From NCBI GenBank assembly GCA_016208065.1, contig JACQYU010000033.1, positions 2,329 through 8,352 on the forward strand: 6,024 bases of DNA, in the 5' to 3' direction. The position numbers and the translations under genes are program-made. Positions 1 to 5,820 of this stretch are shown here, piece after piece. This DNA is from Candidatus Falkowiibacteriota bacterium. Lineage in GTDB: Bacteria; Patescibacteriota; Patescibacteriia; Patescibacteriales; GWC2-42-12. Positions within the stretch are counted from its first letter, which is position 1, and the number at the start of each line of letters is the position of its first letter. The notes below the pieces were generated by a model. It was given only the letters and a program-made list of their open reading frames with translations. It ran no database searches and was not told where the DNA came from.

Positions 1-1528
1 TAACGTACGGGCTGAATATATTAACCGCTGATATTACTATTAAGCCGGCGGCTAATGATAAAGAAGCGCGCGAACCCATTTTAAAGCCGTCATAAATGAT
101 TTTAATAAATAAAACTAAATAGGCCAATAAGCCGAAGATTCCCAGTTTTAACCAAACATCAAGCCAACCCCATTCAAGAGCGTAAGTCGTGTATTCGCCT
201 TTAGGGTTTTCGGCCAGGACTCGGGGATCGCTTGATTTATAAGTTACAGTAGCGCCAAAGCCTTGGCCTAAAATCGGCGCGGCTTTAATTTTTTGCCATA
301 AAGGCGGCAATAATTGCCACCTTGAAGAAGCGCCGGCCTCGCCGATAATCCGCGTGGCTCTTTCGCTTAGTAAGCTGGCGGCGTCAAAATTGCCCGCCGT
401 TTCCGGGTAAGGAAATTTTATAATAAAAAAACTTAAGGCTAAGCCTAGAATTACTGACGCGGCCGCGAGCGAATTAAAAATAATAAATTTTTTAAAATTA
501 ATTTTTAATTTAAAAATCGCGGCCAGCCAAATGAATAAGCCGCCGGCCGCGAGCCCGAGCCAAAAACTTCGCGAAAAGCTTATTATAATAACGGACAAAA
601 ATAAAACTAAAGCAACTAGGTACTTTGTTGTTCCGGCCACCGAGCCTGCCTGCCTGCCTGCCGGACAGGTTGGCCGGACAGGCAGGCTGGAATCCAGAAT
701 TTTTTTTAGAAACAAATTTTCTGGATGCCGGGTCGAGCCCGGCATGACGATTTTATTGGCATTGTCAGTTATATCTTTTAATGAATAAAACAAAAAAACA
801 AAAAATCCGATCAAAACGAAGATATGCGACTGCATGAATATTCGGTTAAATCCGGGAATGACTTGCGTTATCTCCCCTAGTCCGCTTCGCCTTGTCCAAA
901 GATAAAGATCTAGGGCGAATAAGCCGAAATTATGGGAAAAAACATAAGCTAAGATAATCGTTTTTAAGCCAAGCCAGATTATAGCCCCTAAAAATATTTG
1001 CTTAATTATTTTTAAATTATTATTCCGCAAAACGGAAAAAAAAAGAAAAATCAATGAGAAATAAAGCCAGTTATTAAAATCAAAAAAGATATTGCTTAGC
1101 GAGTTGTTTTTTAAAAGGCCGTTGATTGCGCCAAGAGCGATAAAAATAAACAAAGCTAAAAAATAAAATAAATAGGGCGAGCGGAAAAAATCCAATTCCA
1201 GCCTTTTTGTTTTGGCGAGCCTGATGATAGTTTTGGCCAGCCAAACTGACATAATAATAAGCCAGAGCGCCACGCGGATGGAAATTTTAAAGCCGTTGGC
1301 TTCAAAATAAAACAAATAACCGAAAGAGCCGGCTAAAAGTTCGGCCAGCAATACATATAAGCCGTATTCAAGGCGATAAAGAGACAAAATTAAAACTAAA
1401 ATTATTATAATAAAAAATGCGCCGAAATTAACCGTTTGGTTATAATAACCTAAAAATGATAATATTTCCGCCAAGATTATAAATAGCAGAGTGTTTCTAA
1501 AAATTTTTCCGCCGATTAAATTATCCAT
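1..1528 (-). CDS. O-antigen ligase/polymerase-like membrane protein (Wzy_C family), 3' end beyond the window
   Basis: The frame read leftwards from ATG at 1528 has no stop down to base 1, giving at least 509 codons. The protein is very hydrophobic, with about 12 likely membrane helices (for example about residues 12-30, 33-50, 84-100, 118-136, 178-198, 236-250, 303-316, 462-477). Family marks are SFSRSFWLGL (317-326), the SSRW stretch with R403, PILGQGFG (418-425) and a GIFGLL helix start from G463. This order fits the O-antigen ligase/Wzy_C family, which joins or polymerises undecaprenyl-linked glycans on the outer face of the cytoplasmic membrane. Polymerase and ligase cannot be told apart here. 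The histidine seen near this last motif in WaaL ligases is not visible; the text reads YALEWGWLDVWLKLG. The start lies three bases after the GT2 stop, so the genes are surely co-transcribed. Residues about 261-299 come from a palindromic repeat inserted in frame. The AT-rich N-terminal part has a T9 run on the coding strand (1036-1044). Confidence 0.88.
   Translation of the reverse strand, partial: MDNLIGGKIFRNTLLFIILAEILSFLGYYNQTVNFGAFFIIIILVLILSLYRLEYGLYVLLAELLAGSFGYLFYFEANGFKISIRVALWLIIMSVWLAKTIIRLAKTKRLELDFFRSPYLFYFLALFIFIALGAINGLLKNNSLSNIFFDFNNWLYFSLIFLFFSVLRNNNLKIIKQIFLGAIIWLGLKTIILAYVFSHNFGLFALDLYLWTRRSGLGEITQVIPGFNRIFMQSHIFVLIGFFVFLFYSLKDITDNANKIVMPGSTRHPENLFLKKILDSSLPVRPTCPAGRQAGSVAGTTKYLVALVLFLSVIIISFSRSFWLGLAAGGLFIWLAAIFKLKINFKKFIIFNSLAAASVILGLALSFFIIKFPYPETAGNFDAASLLSERATRIIGEAGASSRWQLLPPLWQKIKAAPILGQGFGATVTYKSSDPRVLAENPKGEYTTYALEWGWLDVWLKLGIFGLLAYLVLFIKIIYDGFKMGSRASLSLAAGLIVISAVNIFSPYV
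637..750. repeat. compound palindromic repeat inserted in frame in the polymerase/ligase gene
   Basis: Three inverted repeats follow one another. A GC-rich one has arms agcctgcctg (643-652) and caggcaggct (679-688), with the inner motif ccggacagg twice (661-669, 674-682). A middle one has arms tccagaa (693-699) and ttctgga (719-725) around an AT-rich spacer. The third is a perfect hairpin with arms atgccggg (725-732) and cccggcat (738-745). The last hairpin resembles the widespread dispersed 'CATGCCGGG...' palindromes of many bacteria (from memory). The block keeps the reading frame of the host gene and codes for about 39 hydrophilic residues starting VMPGSTRHPE, placed between two membrane helices. 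The exact ends are uncertain without an uninterrupted homologue. Confidence 0.8.
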
Positions 1529-1531
1529 GAT

Positions 1532-2224
1532 TTACAAGTTATGTTTTTTCTTAATTATTGCCATGGCTTGATTATATTTTTTTACTTGAGGGAGCCAAGG
1601 CAATAATCTATAAGCAAAAGCCGGTAGCCAATTGCTCATAGTCTGGGCGCCGCCGGTGGAAACTTTAAAAAGGATTTTATCAATCCAAATTCCGGTATGG
1701 CCGTTTTCCATCATGGTTAGCCAAATATCCCAATCCTGGAATTTTTTTAAGGTTTCATCAAAGCCGGGAAAATCTTTTGAGCGGATAAGGGAGGCTGTAG
1801 TTATATAAGGCATGGCTTTAAGTTTTTCAGCGTCGTAAGGCCATAGCTTGAATTTTTTGCATCCCCAGACAAAAGATGAATAAGAAAAGCTGGCCTCCGG
1901 GCTATTCTTTAAGGTTGTTAGCATTAGCTCAAGCATAGCTGGTTCCATAATAACGTCAGCATCGCAAAAAATCATATATTCTCCTTTGGCCGGCTTGGCG
2001 CCCCTGTTTCTGGCCGCGCTCGCTCCCCTATTTTCTTGTTCCAAATAAACCAGTCTATGGCCGAAAATTTGTTTGAATTTTTTAATTACTTCGGTTACGC
2101 GGTCCGTTGAGCCGTCATTAACTATGATGATTTCATAATTATTATAAGTTTGCTTTTTAATGCCGGCTAAGCAGTTAACCAGATGTTCGGCTTGGTTATA
2201 AACCGGAATAATGATACTAATCAT
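1532..2224 (-). CDS. family 2 glycosyltransferase (GT-A fold)
   Basis: This 230-residue protein opens with MISIIIPVYNQAEHL, the typical first strand of GT2 enzymes. It continues with the nucleotide-binding VNDGSTD stretch (35-41), NRGASAARNRG (65-75), the metal-binding DAD triad (88-90) preceded by YMIFC, and FDE (155-157) with QDWD (163-166), where the catalytic acidic residue is expected. It should transfer a sugar from a nucleotide-sugar to a growing lipid-linked glycan at the cytoplasmic face of the membrane. The donor and acceptor cannot be read from the sequence. No membrane helix or signal peptide is seen, and the length is near the minimum for a single GT-A domain. The start lies four bases after the natural end of the GT4 gene, and the stop is three bases before the next start, so it sits in the middle of one operon. 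No Shine-Dalgarno motif precedes the ATG; the preceding bases are almost only A and T. Confidence 0.93.
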   Translation of the reverse strand: MISIIIPVYNQAEHLVNCLAGIKKQTYNNYEIIIVNDGSTDRVTEVIKKFKQIFGHRLVYLEQENRGASAARNRGAKPAKGEYMIFCDADVIMEPAMLELMLTTLKNSPEASFSYSSFVWGCKKFKLWPYDAEKLKAMPYITTASLIRSKDFPGFDETLKKFQDWDIWLTMMENGHTGIWIDKILFKVSTGGAQTMSNWLPAFAYRLLPWLPQVKKYNQAMAIIKKKHNL

Positions 2225-2795
2225 ATTATTATATTATTATGGCTTTATATATTTTATTAATCTGCTTCTCCCAGCCAAATTCATTAATTGCCCGCTCCCT
2301 TCCCTGCCCGCCCAGTTTTTGCCGTAAGGATGTATTTTTAGCCAATTTAACTATAGCCGAGTCGATTTATCCGGTAACTTCTGAATTAACTAATAAGCCG
2401 TGTAAACCGTCAAGCACCGCGTCGCCGACTCCGCCGCTTTTTCCGGCTATGACCGGCTTGCCAGCTAAATTGGCCTCTAAATAAACTATGCCGAATCCTT
2501 CAAAGTCGCCGTTAATATTCCTTGAAGGCATAATAAAAATATCGCATAAATTATACCAGGCGTTTTTTTCTTCATTAGCCGCGCCGGTAATAATGATTAT
2601 GTTTTTTTCCAGCCCCAAATTTTTAATTCGAAACTTAAAATTATCAATTTCTTCGCCCTGGCCGATTATAACATAAATTAAATTCGGCGCTTGTTTTAAA
2701 GCTTCGGGCAGGCATTCTATAACTTTATCAAAACCTTTGCGTTTTACGAATCTGCCGACTGATAATAGTATTAATTTATTTTCTAAATTATATTT

Positions 2796-2813
2796 ATCGC
2801 GTATATCGCGTAT
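2796..2813. repeat. tandem duplication of a 9-bp unit in the GT4 gene
   Basis: The unit atcgcgtat occurs twice without a gap (2796-2804 and 2805-2813). On the minus strand it codes for the repeated tripeptide in IRDIRDKY, in the linker between the two GT-B domains. It keeps the frame and is probably a small slippage duplication. Confidence 0.6.
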
Positions 2814-2821
2814 CTGGTTTG

Positions 2822-2840
2822 CGAGCCTGCCTGTGCGGGT
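2822..2840. repeat. possible remnant of the GC-rich palindromic repeat
   Basis: The 12-mer cgagcctgcctg (2822-2833) is identical to 641-652, the left edge of the repeat in the polymerase/ligase gene, and is followed by tgcgggt. It codes for part of STTRTGRLANQ (residues about 160-170) in the inter-domain linker of the GT4 protein, where length varies in the family. No matching right arm is seen, so it may be a decayed half-element or chance similarity. Confidence 0.3.
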
Positions 2841-3331
2841 TGTGGAATTTTCAATCCCCGGGTTAACTATAATAATTTTTTGCTTAATATCGGGAAAACT
2901 ATTCCGCGCCAATTCAGCCACGTAGCCGTTAACGCAGATTATTTTATCCGCTTTTTTTAAAATTTTTCCGGCCAGCCATTTTTTTCTCGGCCGTTTTAAA
3001 GCCGAGGATAAATCAAGGCCATGCAGAACTGCCGAATATTTTATTTTGCATAATTTGGCGCAGATTAAGGCAACCGTGCCTAACGGCAATATTTGTCCGA
3101 CTAAAATATGCTCAATTTTTTCCTGCTTGATTTTTTTACGCAAAGAAAAATAAGCCGGCAGCCATTTTAAAAATGGCAGCTTATCATTAATCAAATCGCC
3201 GCCGTTATTATTAAGCGCTGAAATATCATTAGGCTTTGGCCAGTTCTTAATAAGATTGCCGTAATAGTTGGCTACGCCGCCGTAAAATGGCGGATATTCT
3301 AAGGTGAATAATAATATTCTCATATCTGTTT

Positions 3332-3489
3332 TGTCATTGCGAGGAGACCTGTTCCGCCAGCCGGCGGACAGGTCGACGCGGCAATCTCACATACTATTTA
3401 TTAAAATTATAGATTGTTCTAGCGATGAAGGTTTATTTTATTAAATGGTTCGTGAGATTGCTTCGTCGCGAACGCTCCTCGCAATGACA
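3332..3489. repeat. MITE-like inverted-repeat element between the flippase and GT4 genes
   Basis: Perfect 15-bp terminal inverted repeats, tgtcattgcgaggag (3332-3346) and its complement (3475-3489), enclose a second pair of arms: 3374-3390 against 3452-3468, matching at 15 of 17 bases, with 10 perfect at the inner end (gcaatctcac). The core at 3391-3451 is AT-rich and has no convincing gene. The pattern matches a family of dispersed non-coding elements starting GTCATTGCGAGGAG that I know from many bacterial genomes. The element begins 8 bases from the GT4 start codon and ends 10 bases before the flippase stop, so it makes up nearly the whole gap. Transcribed, it would fold into a long hairpin and could reduce read-through or protect the RNA. 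A TATAAT on the minus strand (3411-3406) lacks a good -35 partner. No clear target duplication is seen. Confidence 0.85.
3347..3373. repeat. small GC-rich hairpin nested in one arm of the MITE-like element
   Basis: This 27-base segment lies in the left arm, where the right arm has only the six bases cgaacg (3469-3474). It is itself an inverted repeat: acctgt and ccgcc (3347-3352, 3354-3358) pair with ggcgg and acaggt (3363-3373), with one bulged t and the loop agcc. It seems to be a second element inserted into the first. Its ggacaggt end resembles ccggacaggt at 661-670. Confidence 0.7.
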
Positions 3490-3499
3490 GTTAAATTAT

Positions 3500-4945
3500 T
3501 TATATTTTATTTTTACTGAATGACTTATAAACGCTTATTATATCCTCTTTTTTAAAGCCTTTGAAAATATATAAAGCGACAAAATAACTAACCCCGGACA
3601 GCATAACAGTCAGGATAAGATTAATTTGATTTTTTAAATAATAACCGACCGCGCCCATTACCGCTACGGCCAATAATGATTTTGATAAAATGATAATTAT
3701 TTTTTTGTAATCATATTTGGTAATTTGCGGTACAATCCACATGCCTAAAACAAACATTAAAAAATTAGTCAGCAGGGCGGTTAAGCTGGCGCCGACCGCC
3801 TCTAAACGGGGTATTAAAATTAAATTTAAAATCACGCTGGCCGCTAAAACCGCGCCCATGTTAACGGTATTCCTTTTTTGCCGGTCGCAGGCGTTTAAAA
3901 GCGAACCAACCGGAAAATTTAAAAACATAAAAATAACCGCCGCCATGGTAATTTGCAAAGGCAGAATCGCGTCGCTATAGCCGCTTTTGAAAATAATGAT
4001 TATTTTATCGGCTAAAATAGCGCCGCCCACCGAAACCGGCAGAGAAATAATAATTAAATAATTCATGGCGCGCTCAAAAGTTATGGCAAGCTGTTTGCGG
4101 TTATTCTGCCAATAAGAGCTCATAGCCGGAAAAAGCGAGGCTATAAAAGCCAAGGGCAAAAACTGCAAGGCGAAAATAAGCTTAAAAGGGATTTGATATA
4201 TGCCGACTTGGCGGTCGCCGGCTAAAAGCGAAAGCATTACCGAGTCAAGGTACATATAAAGGCGCTGAAAAATCGCGTAAACCGCGAAAGGCAGAGATAT
4301 GAGCAAAATGCTCTTTATTAAAGCTTTATCCGGCCGCCAATTGATTTTAAGCCCCCAGTTATTTTTTAAAATATAAAATGAGAAAATAAAATTATACAGG
4401 CTGGCCAAAACTAAAGACATCATCAGCCAAGTTAATCCCAAATTAAATTTTAAAACGATTAAAACCACGATAAAAACGATTAGCTGAAAAACAACCGAGG
4501 AAATGCTTTCATATTTTAAGTTATGAAAACCTCGGCTAACCGCGAAAAAAGTCAAAGTAAAAGAGTCTAAAGCCATGCAAAACATAGAAAGATAAACCAG
4601 CTGTCGGGTGATCTCGGGGTAAGAGGAAAAATTAATAAGGCTGAAAACCGCCAGCATTGAAAGCAAAGCCAAAGGCAATTTCATTAAAAAAACCGAACTA
4701 AAGAGCCGGCCGGTATAATCGGGATGTTTAGCGACTTCGCGGGTTAAGACGCTGGATTGGCCGATATCAATGAAAATTCCGAAGATAGAAGTAAAAGATA
4801 TGGCGAAATAATATTTGCCTAAATCAGCCGGACCAATGGCGCGGGCGATTAAAATAAAATAAGTAAACGAGATTATTTTCTGTAATACTAAAGCCAGGGT
4901 AAAATAAGAAGTATTTTTGGCAATATTAGTAATTTTTTCAGTCAT
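3500..4945 (-). CDS. polysaccharide flippase of the Wzx/RfbX type (MOP superfamily)
   Basis: This 481-residue, strongly hydrophobic protein has about 12-14 likely membrane helices, the length and layout of Wzx-type lipid-linked oligosaccharide flippases (COG2244, MOP/MATE-like fold). The N-terminus carries the usual sequence of this family: NTSYFTLALVLQKIISF (11-27), then ARAIGPADLGKYYFAISF (34-51). A second hallmark, DSVMLSLLAGDRQVGIYQIP (234-253), marks the start of the second half. Short cationic loops such as KNNWGLK (194-200) and the C-terminal tail SVYKSFSKNKI would face the cytoplasm. The expected job is moving undecaprenyl-linked glycan units made by the neighbouring GT4 and GT2 enzymes to the outer face for the polymerase/ligase. 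It is the first gene of its transcription unit, just after the ribosomal operon terminator. ATG at 4945 is chosen because the family N-terminus begins there. No Shine-Dalgarno sequence precedes it; the leader is nearly all A and T. Confidence 0.93.
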   Translation of the reverse strand: MTEKITNIAKNTSYFTLALVLQKIISFTYFILIARAIGPADLGKYYFAISFTSIFGIFIDIGQSSVLTREVAKHPDYTGRLFSSVFLMKLPLALLSMLAVFSLINFSSYPEITRQLVYLSMFCMALDSFTLTFFAVSRGFHNLKYESISSVVFQLIVFIVVLIVLKFNLGLTWLMMSLVLASLYNFIFSFYILKNNWGLKINWRPDKALIKSILLISLPFAVYAIFQRLYMYLDSVMLSLLAGDRQVGIYQIPFKLIFALQFLPLAFIASLFPAMSSYWQNNRKQLAITFERAMNYLIIISLPVSVGGAILADKIIIIFKSGYSDAILPLQITMAAVIFMFLNFPVGSLLNACDRQKRNTVNMGAVLAASVILNLILIPRLEAVGASLTALLTNFLMFVLGMWIVPQITKYDYKKIIIILSKSLLAVAVMGAVGYYLKNQINLILTVMLSGVSYFVALYIFKGFKKEDIISVYKSFSKNKI

Positions 4946-4958
4946 AAAATATATCTAT

Positions 4959-4987
4959 ATTATATATTATTTTTTACAAAAATAAAA
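4959..4987 (-). promoter_or_regulatory. candidate promoter of the polysaccharide operon
   Basis: A perfect TATAAT reads on the minus strand at 4964-4959. With a 17-base spacer the -35 position is TTTTAT (4987-4982), a poor match that overlaps the terminator stem. The start site would fall about 6 bases before the flippase ATG, giving a very short or absent leader. The region is so AT-rich that a chance -10 is possible, but a promoter is needed somewhere between the terminator and 4945. Confidence 0.4.
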
Positions 4988-5010
4988 CCCCGCTTAAAAG
5001 CGGGGTTTTA
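4983..5010 (-). terminator. rho-independent terminator of the rplQ-rplM-rpsI operon
   Basis: A perfect 13-bp inverted repeat (4983-4995 with 4998-5010) has a GC core, ccccgc against gcggggt. On the minus strand it is followed by TTTTATTTTTG, a good U-tract. It lies 27 bases after the rpsI stop and separates the ribosomal genes from the polysaccharide cluster. Confidence 0.93.
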
Positions 5011-5036
5011 TCAGATATTGGATTCTATGAAGCGTT

Positions 5037-5456
5037 TTAACGTTTGGCCCATTGCGGCGCGCGGCGAGCTTTCTTTAAACCGGGTTTTTTTCTCTCTTTT
5101 TTCCTGGCGTCGCGCATAATCCAGCCTTTTACTTTAAATAAGGCTCTTAAGTCCGGATTAATGGTTAAGAGGGCTCGGGCAATGCCATGCCTTACGGCTT
5201 CGGCTTGGCCCTTTTTTCCGCCGCCGGAAATATTGATTGATATGTTAAAGTTTTTAATTAAGCCGGCTAATTTTAACGGCTGGCTGATAATTGAGAATAA
5301 TTCTTCTTCGGTAAAATATTTATTCGCGTCTTTGCCGTTAATGGTCATCAAGCCGCCATCGCCTTTATAAAGCCTGACTCGGGCGATTGAAGTTTTTCGA
5401 CGGCCTAAACCGCTTGTAAATTTTCCTTTTAATTTTGTGGCTTCTGTTTCTGTCAT
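5037..5456 (-). CDS. rpsI: 30S ribosomal protein S9 (uS9)
   Basis: The 139-residue product is ribosomal protein S9 of the small subunit, whose C-terminal tail reaches the P-site tRNA. Clear marks are GLGRRKTSIARVRLYKG (17-33), the INGKDANKYF stretch (39-48), NISGGGKKGQAEAVRHGIAR (55-aa central part with the GGG-GQAxAxRHGI signature) and a basic tail ending PQWAKR, matching the conserved terminal Lys-Arg of the family. The length is typical once the short N-terminal addition MTETEATKLKGKF is counted. The start is one base after the rplM stop, so the two are translated in close succession, the common rplM-rpsI pair. The strong terminator follows 27 bases downstream. An AGAAGG lies about 16 bases before the ATG, too far for a normal Shine-Dalgarno site. 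Identification is secure. Confidence 0.98.
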   Translation of the reverse strand: MTETEATKLKGKFTSGLGRRKTSIARVRLYKGDGGLMTINGKDANKYFTEEELFSIISQPLKLAGLIKNFNISINISGGGKKGQAEAVRHGIARALLTINPDLRALFKVKGWIMRDARKKERKKPGLKKARRAPQWAKR

Positions 5457-5457
5457 A

Positions 5458-5805
5458 TTAATTTATAATTAACCTTCTTAGCATATTTACCCTATGCTTG
5501 GTCGGCGGCAGCATATCTCTAACCGCCCTTTTTAAAATATCGCCTGGCTTTAAATCGGCTATTTTCTTGGTTTTTAAGCCGCCCGGGTAGCCGGAGTATT
5601 TATAATATTTTTTTTGTTCCATTTTCTTGCCGGTGAATTTAAGCTTGTCTATATTTATAACTCGCACTATATCGCCCATATCAAGGTGGGGCAGATATTC
5701 AACCTTATTTTTTCCGCGTAAAATCAAGGCTATTTCACTAGCTAATCTGCCGGCGGATTTGCCTTCGGCGTCAATTTTATGAAGTTTTCTTTCTATTTTA
5801 ATCAT
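5458..5805 (-). CDS. rplM: 50S ribosomal protein L13 (uL13)
   Basis: The 115-residue protein is ribosomal protein L13, an early-assembling large-subunit protein that binds 23S rRNA. Visible family features are the N-terminal HKIDAEGKSAGRLASEIA (9-26), LRGKNKVEYLPHLDMGD (29-45), KFTGKKMEQKKYYKYSGYPG (56-75) and the late MLPPTKHRVNMLRRL segment. It ends about 20 or more residues earlier than the 142-residue Escherichia coli protein, missing the tail after the last basic helix; this seems a natural short form because the TAA is followed one base later by the rpsI start. The ATG at 5805 lies 15 bases after the rplQ stop, and that gap is all A and T with no Shine-Dalgarno site. Identification is secure. 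Confidence 0.97.
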   Translation of the reverse strand: MIKIERKLHKIDAEGKSAGRLASEIALILRGKNKVEYLPHLDMGDIVRVINIDKLKFTGKKMEQKKYYKYSGYPGGLKTKKIADLKPGDILKRAVRDMLPPTKHRVNMLRRLIIN

Positions 5806-5820
5806 ATTATATAAATTTTT

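Larger units (their letters stand above)
2229..3323 (-). pseudogene. family 4 glycosyltransferase with an in-frame TAA near the C-terminus
   Basis: The gene reads from MRILLFTLEYPPFYGG at 3323 and is a GT-B fold family 4 (GT1/RfaG-like) glycosyltransferase. Visible marks are the N-terminal GGVANY loop (15-20), LHGLDL with H101, SVGRFVKRKGF (188-198) opening the C-terminal Rossmann domain, and the EX7E motif at E275 and E283 (EGFGIVYLE), followed by GKPVIAGKSGGV for donor binding. A TAA at 2369-2367 ends the open frame after 318 residues, but the same frame continues without any shift for 45 more codons. These include IDSAIVKLAK and RERAINEFGWEKQI, the usual closing helices of the family, up to TAA at 2231-2229, four bases before the GT2 start. 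The simplest reading is a single-base nonsense change or an assembly error in a 364-residue gene. All catalytic residues precede the stop, so a shortened protein might still fold or work. The gene start lies 8 bases after a MITE-like repeat. Confidence 0.9.

Noticed and set aside
531..788. Plus-strand open frame of 85 codons
   Set aside because: It runs opposite to the polymerase/ligase gene, crosses the palindromic repeat and resembles no protein family; the minus frame shows clear Wzy_C motifs.
1036..1044. Homopolymer of nine A (T on the coding strand) as a phase-variation switch
   Set aside because: Such runs are common by chance in AT-rich genes, and the frame is intact on both sides; nothing else points to a switch.
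2229..2369. A frameshift at the end of the GT4 gene
   Set aside because: Codon-by-codon reading shows that the C-terminal sequence continues in the same frame after the TAA, so no base was gained or lost.
2367..2369. An alternative genetic code as the cause of the internal stop
   Set aside because: The internal codon is TAA, not TGA, and TAA ends all other genes in the window; recoding known in CPR lineages concerns UGA.
2239..2925. Three plus-strand open frames (2239-2484, 2488-2676, 2737-2925)
   Set aside because: They are antisense shadows of the GT4 gene. The minus frame has the conserved GT4 motifs on both sides of the TAA.
3161..3177. Small inverted repeat gccattt-taa-aaatggc
   Set aside because: It lies within well-conserved GT4 coding sequence, has a weak stem and no U-tract; probably chance in AT-rich coding DNA.
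3717..3980. Plus-strand open frame of 87 codons
   Set aside because: Antisense to the flippase gene, with no domain or ribosome binding site of its own.
5044..5370. Plus-strand open frame of 108 codons
   Set aside because: Antisense to rpsI, whose identity is certain.
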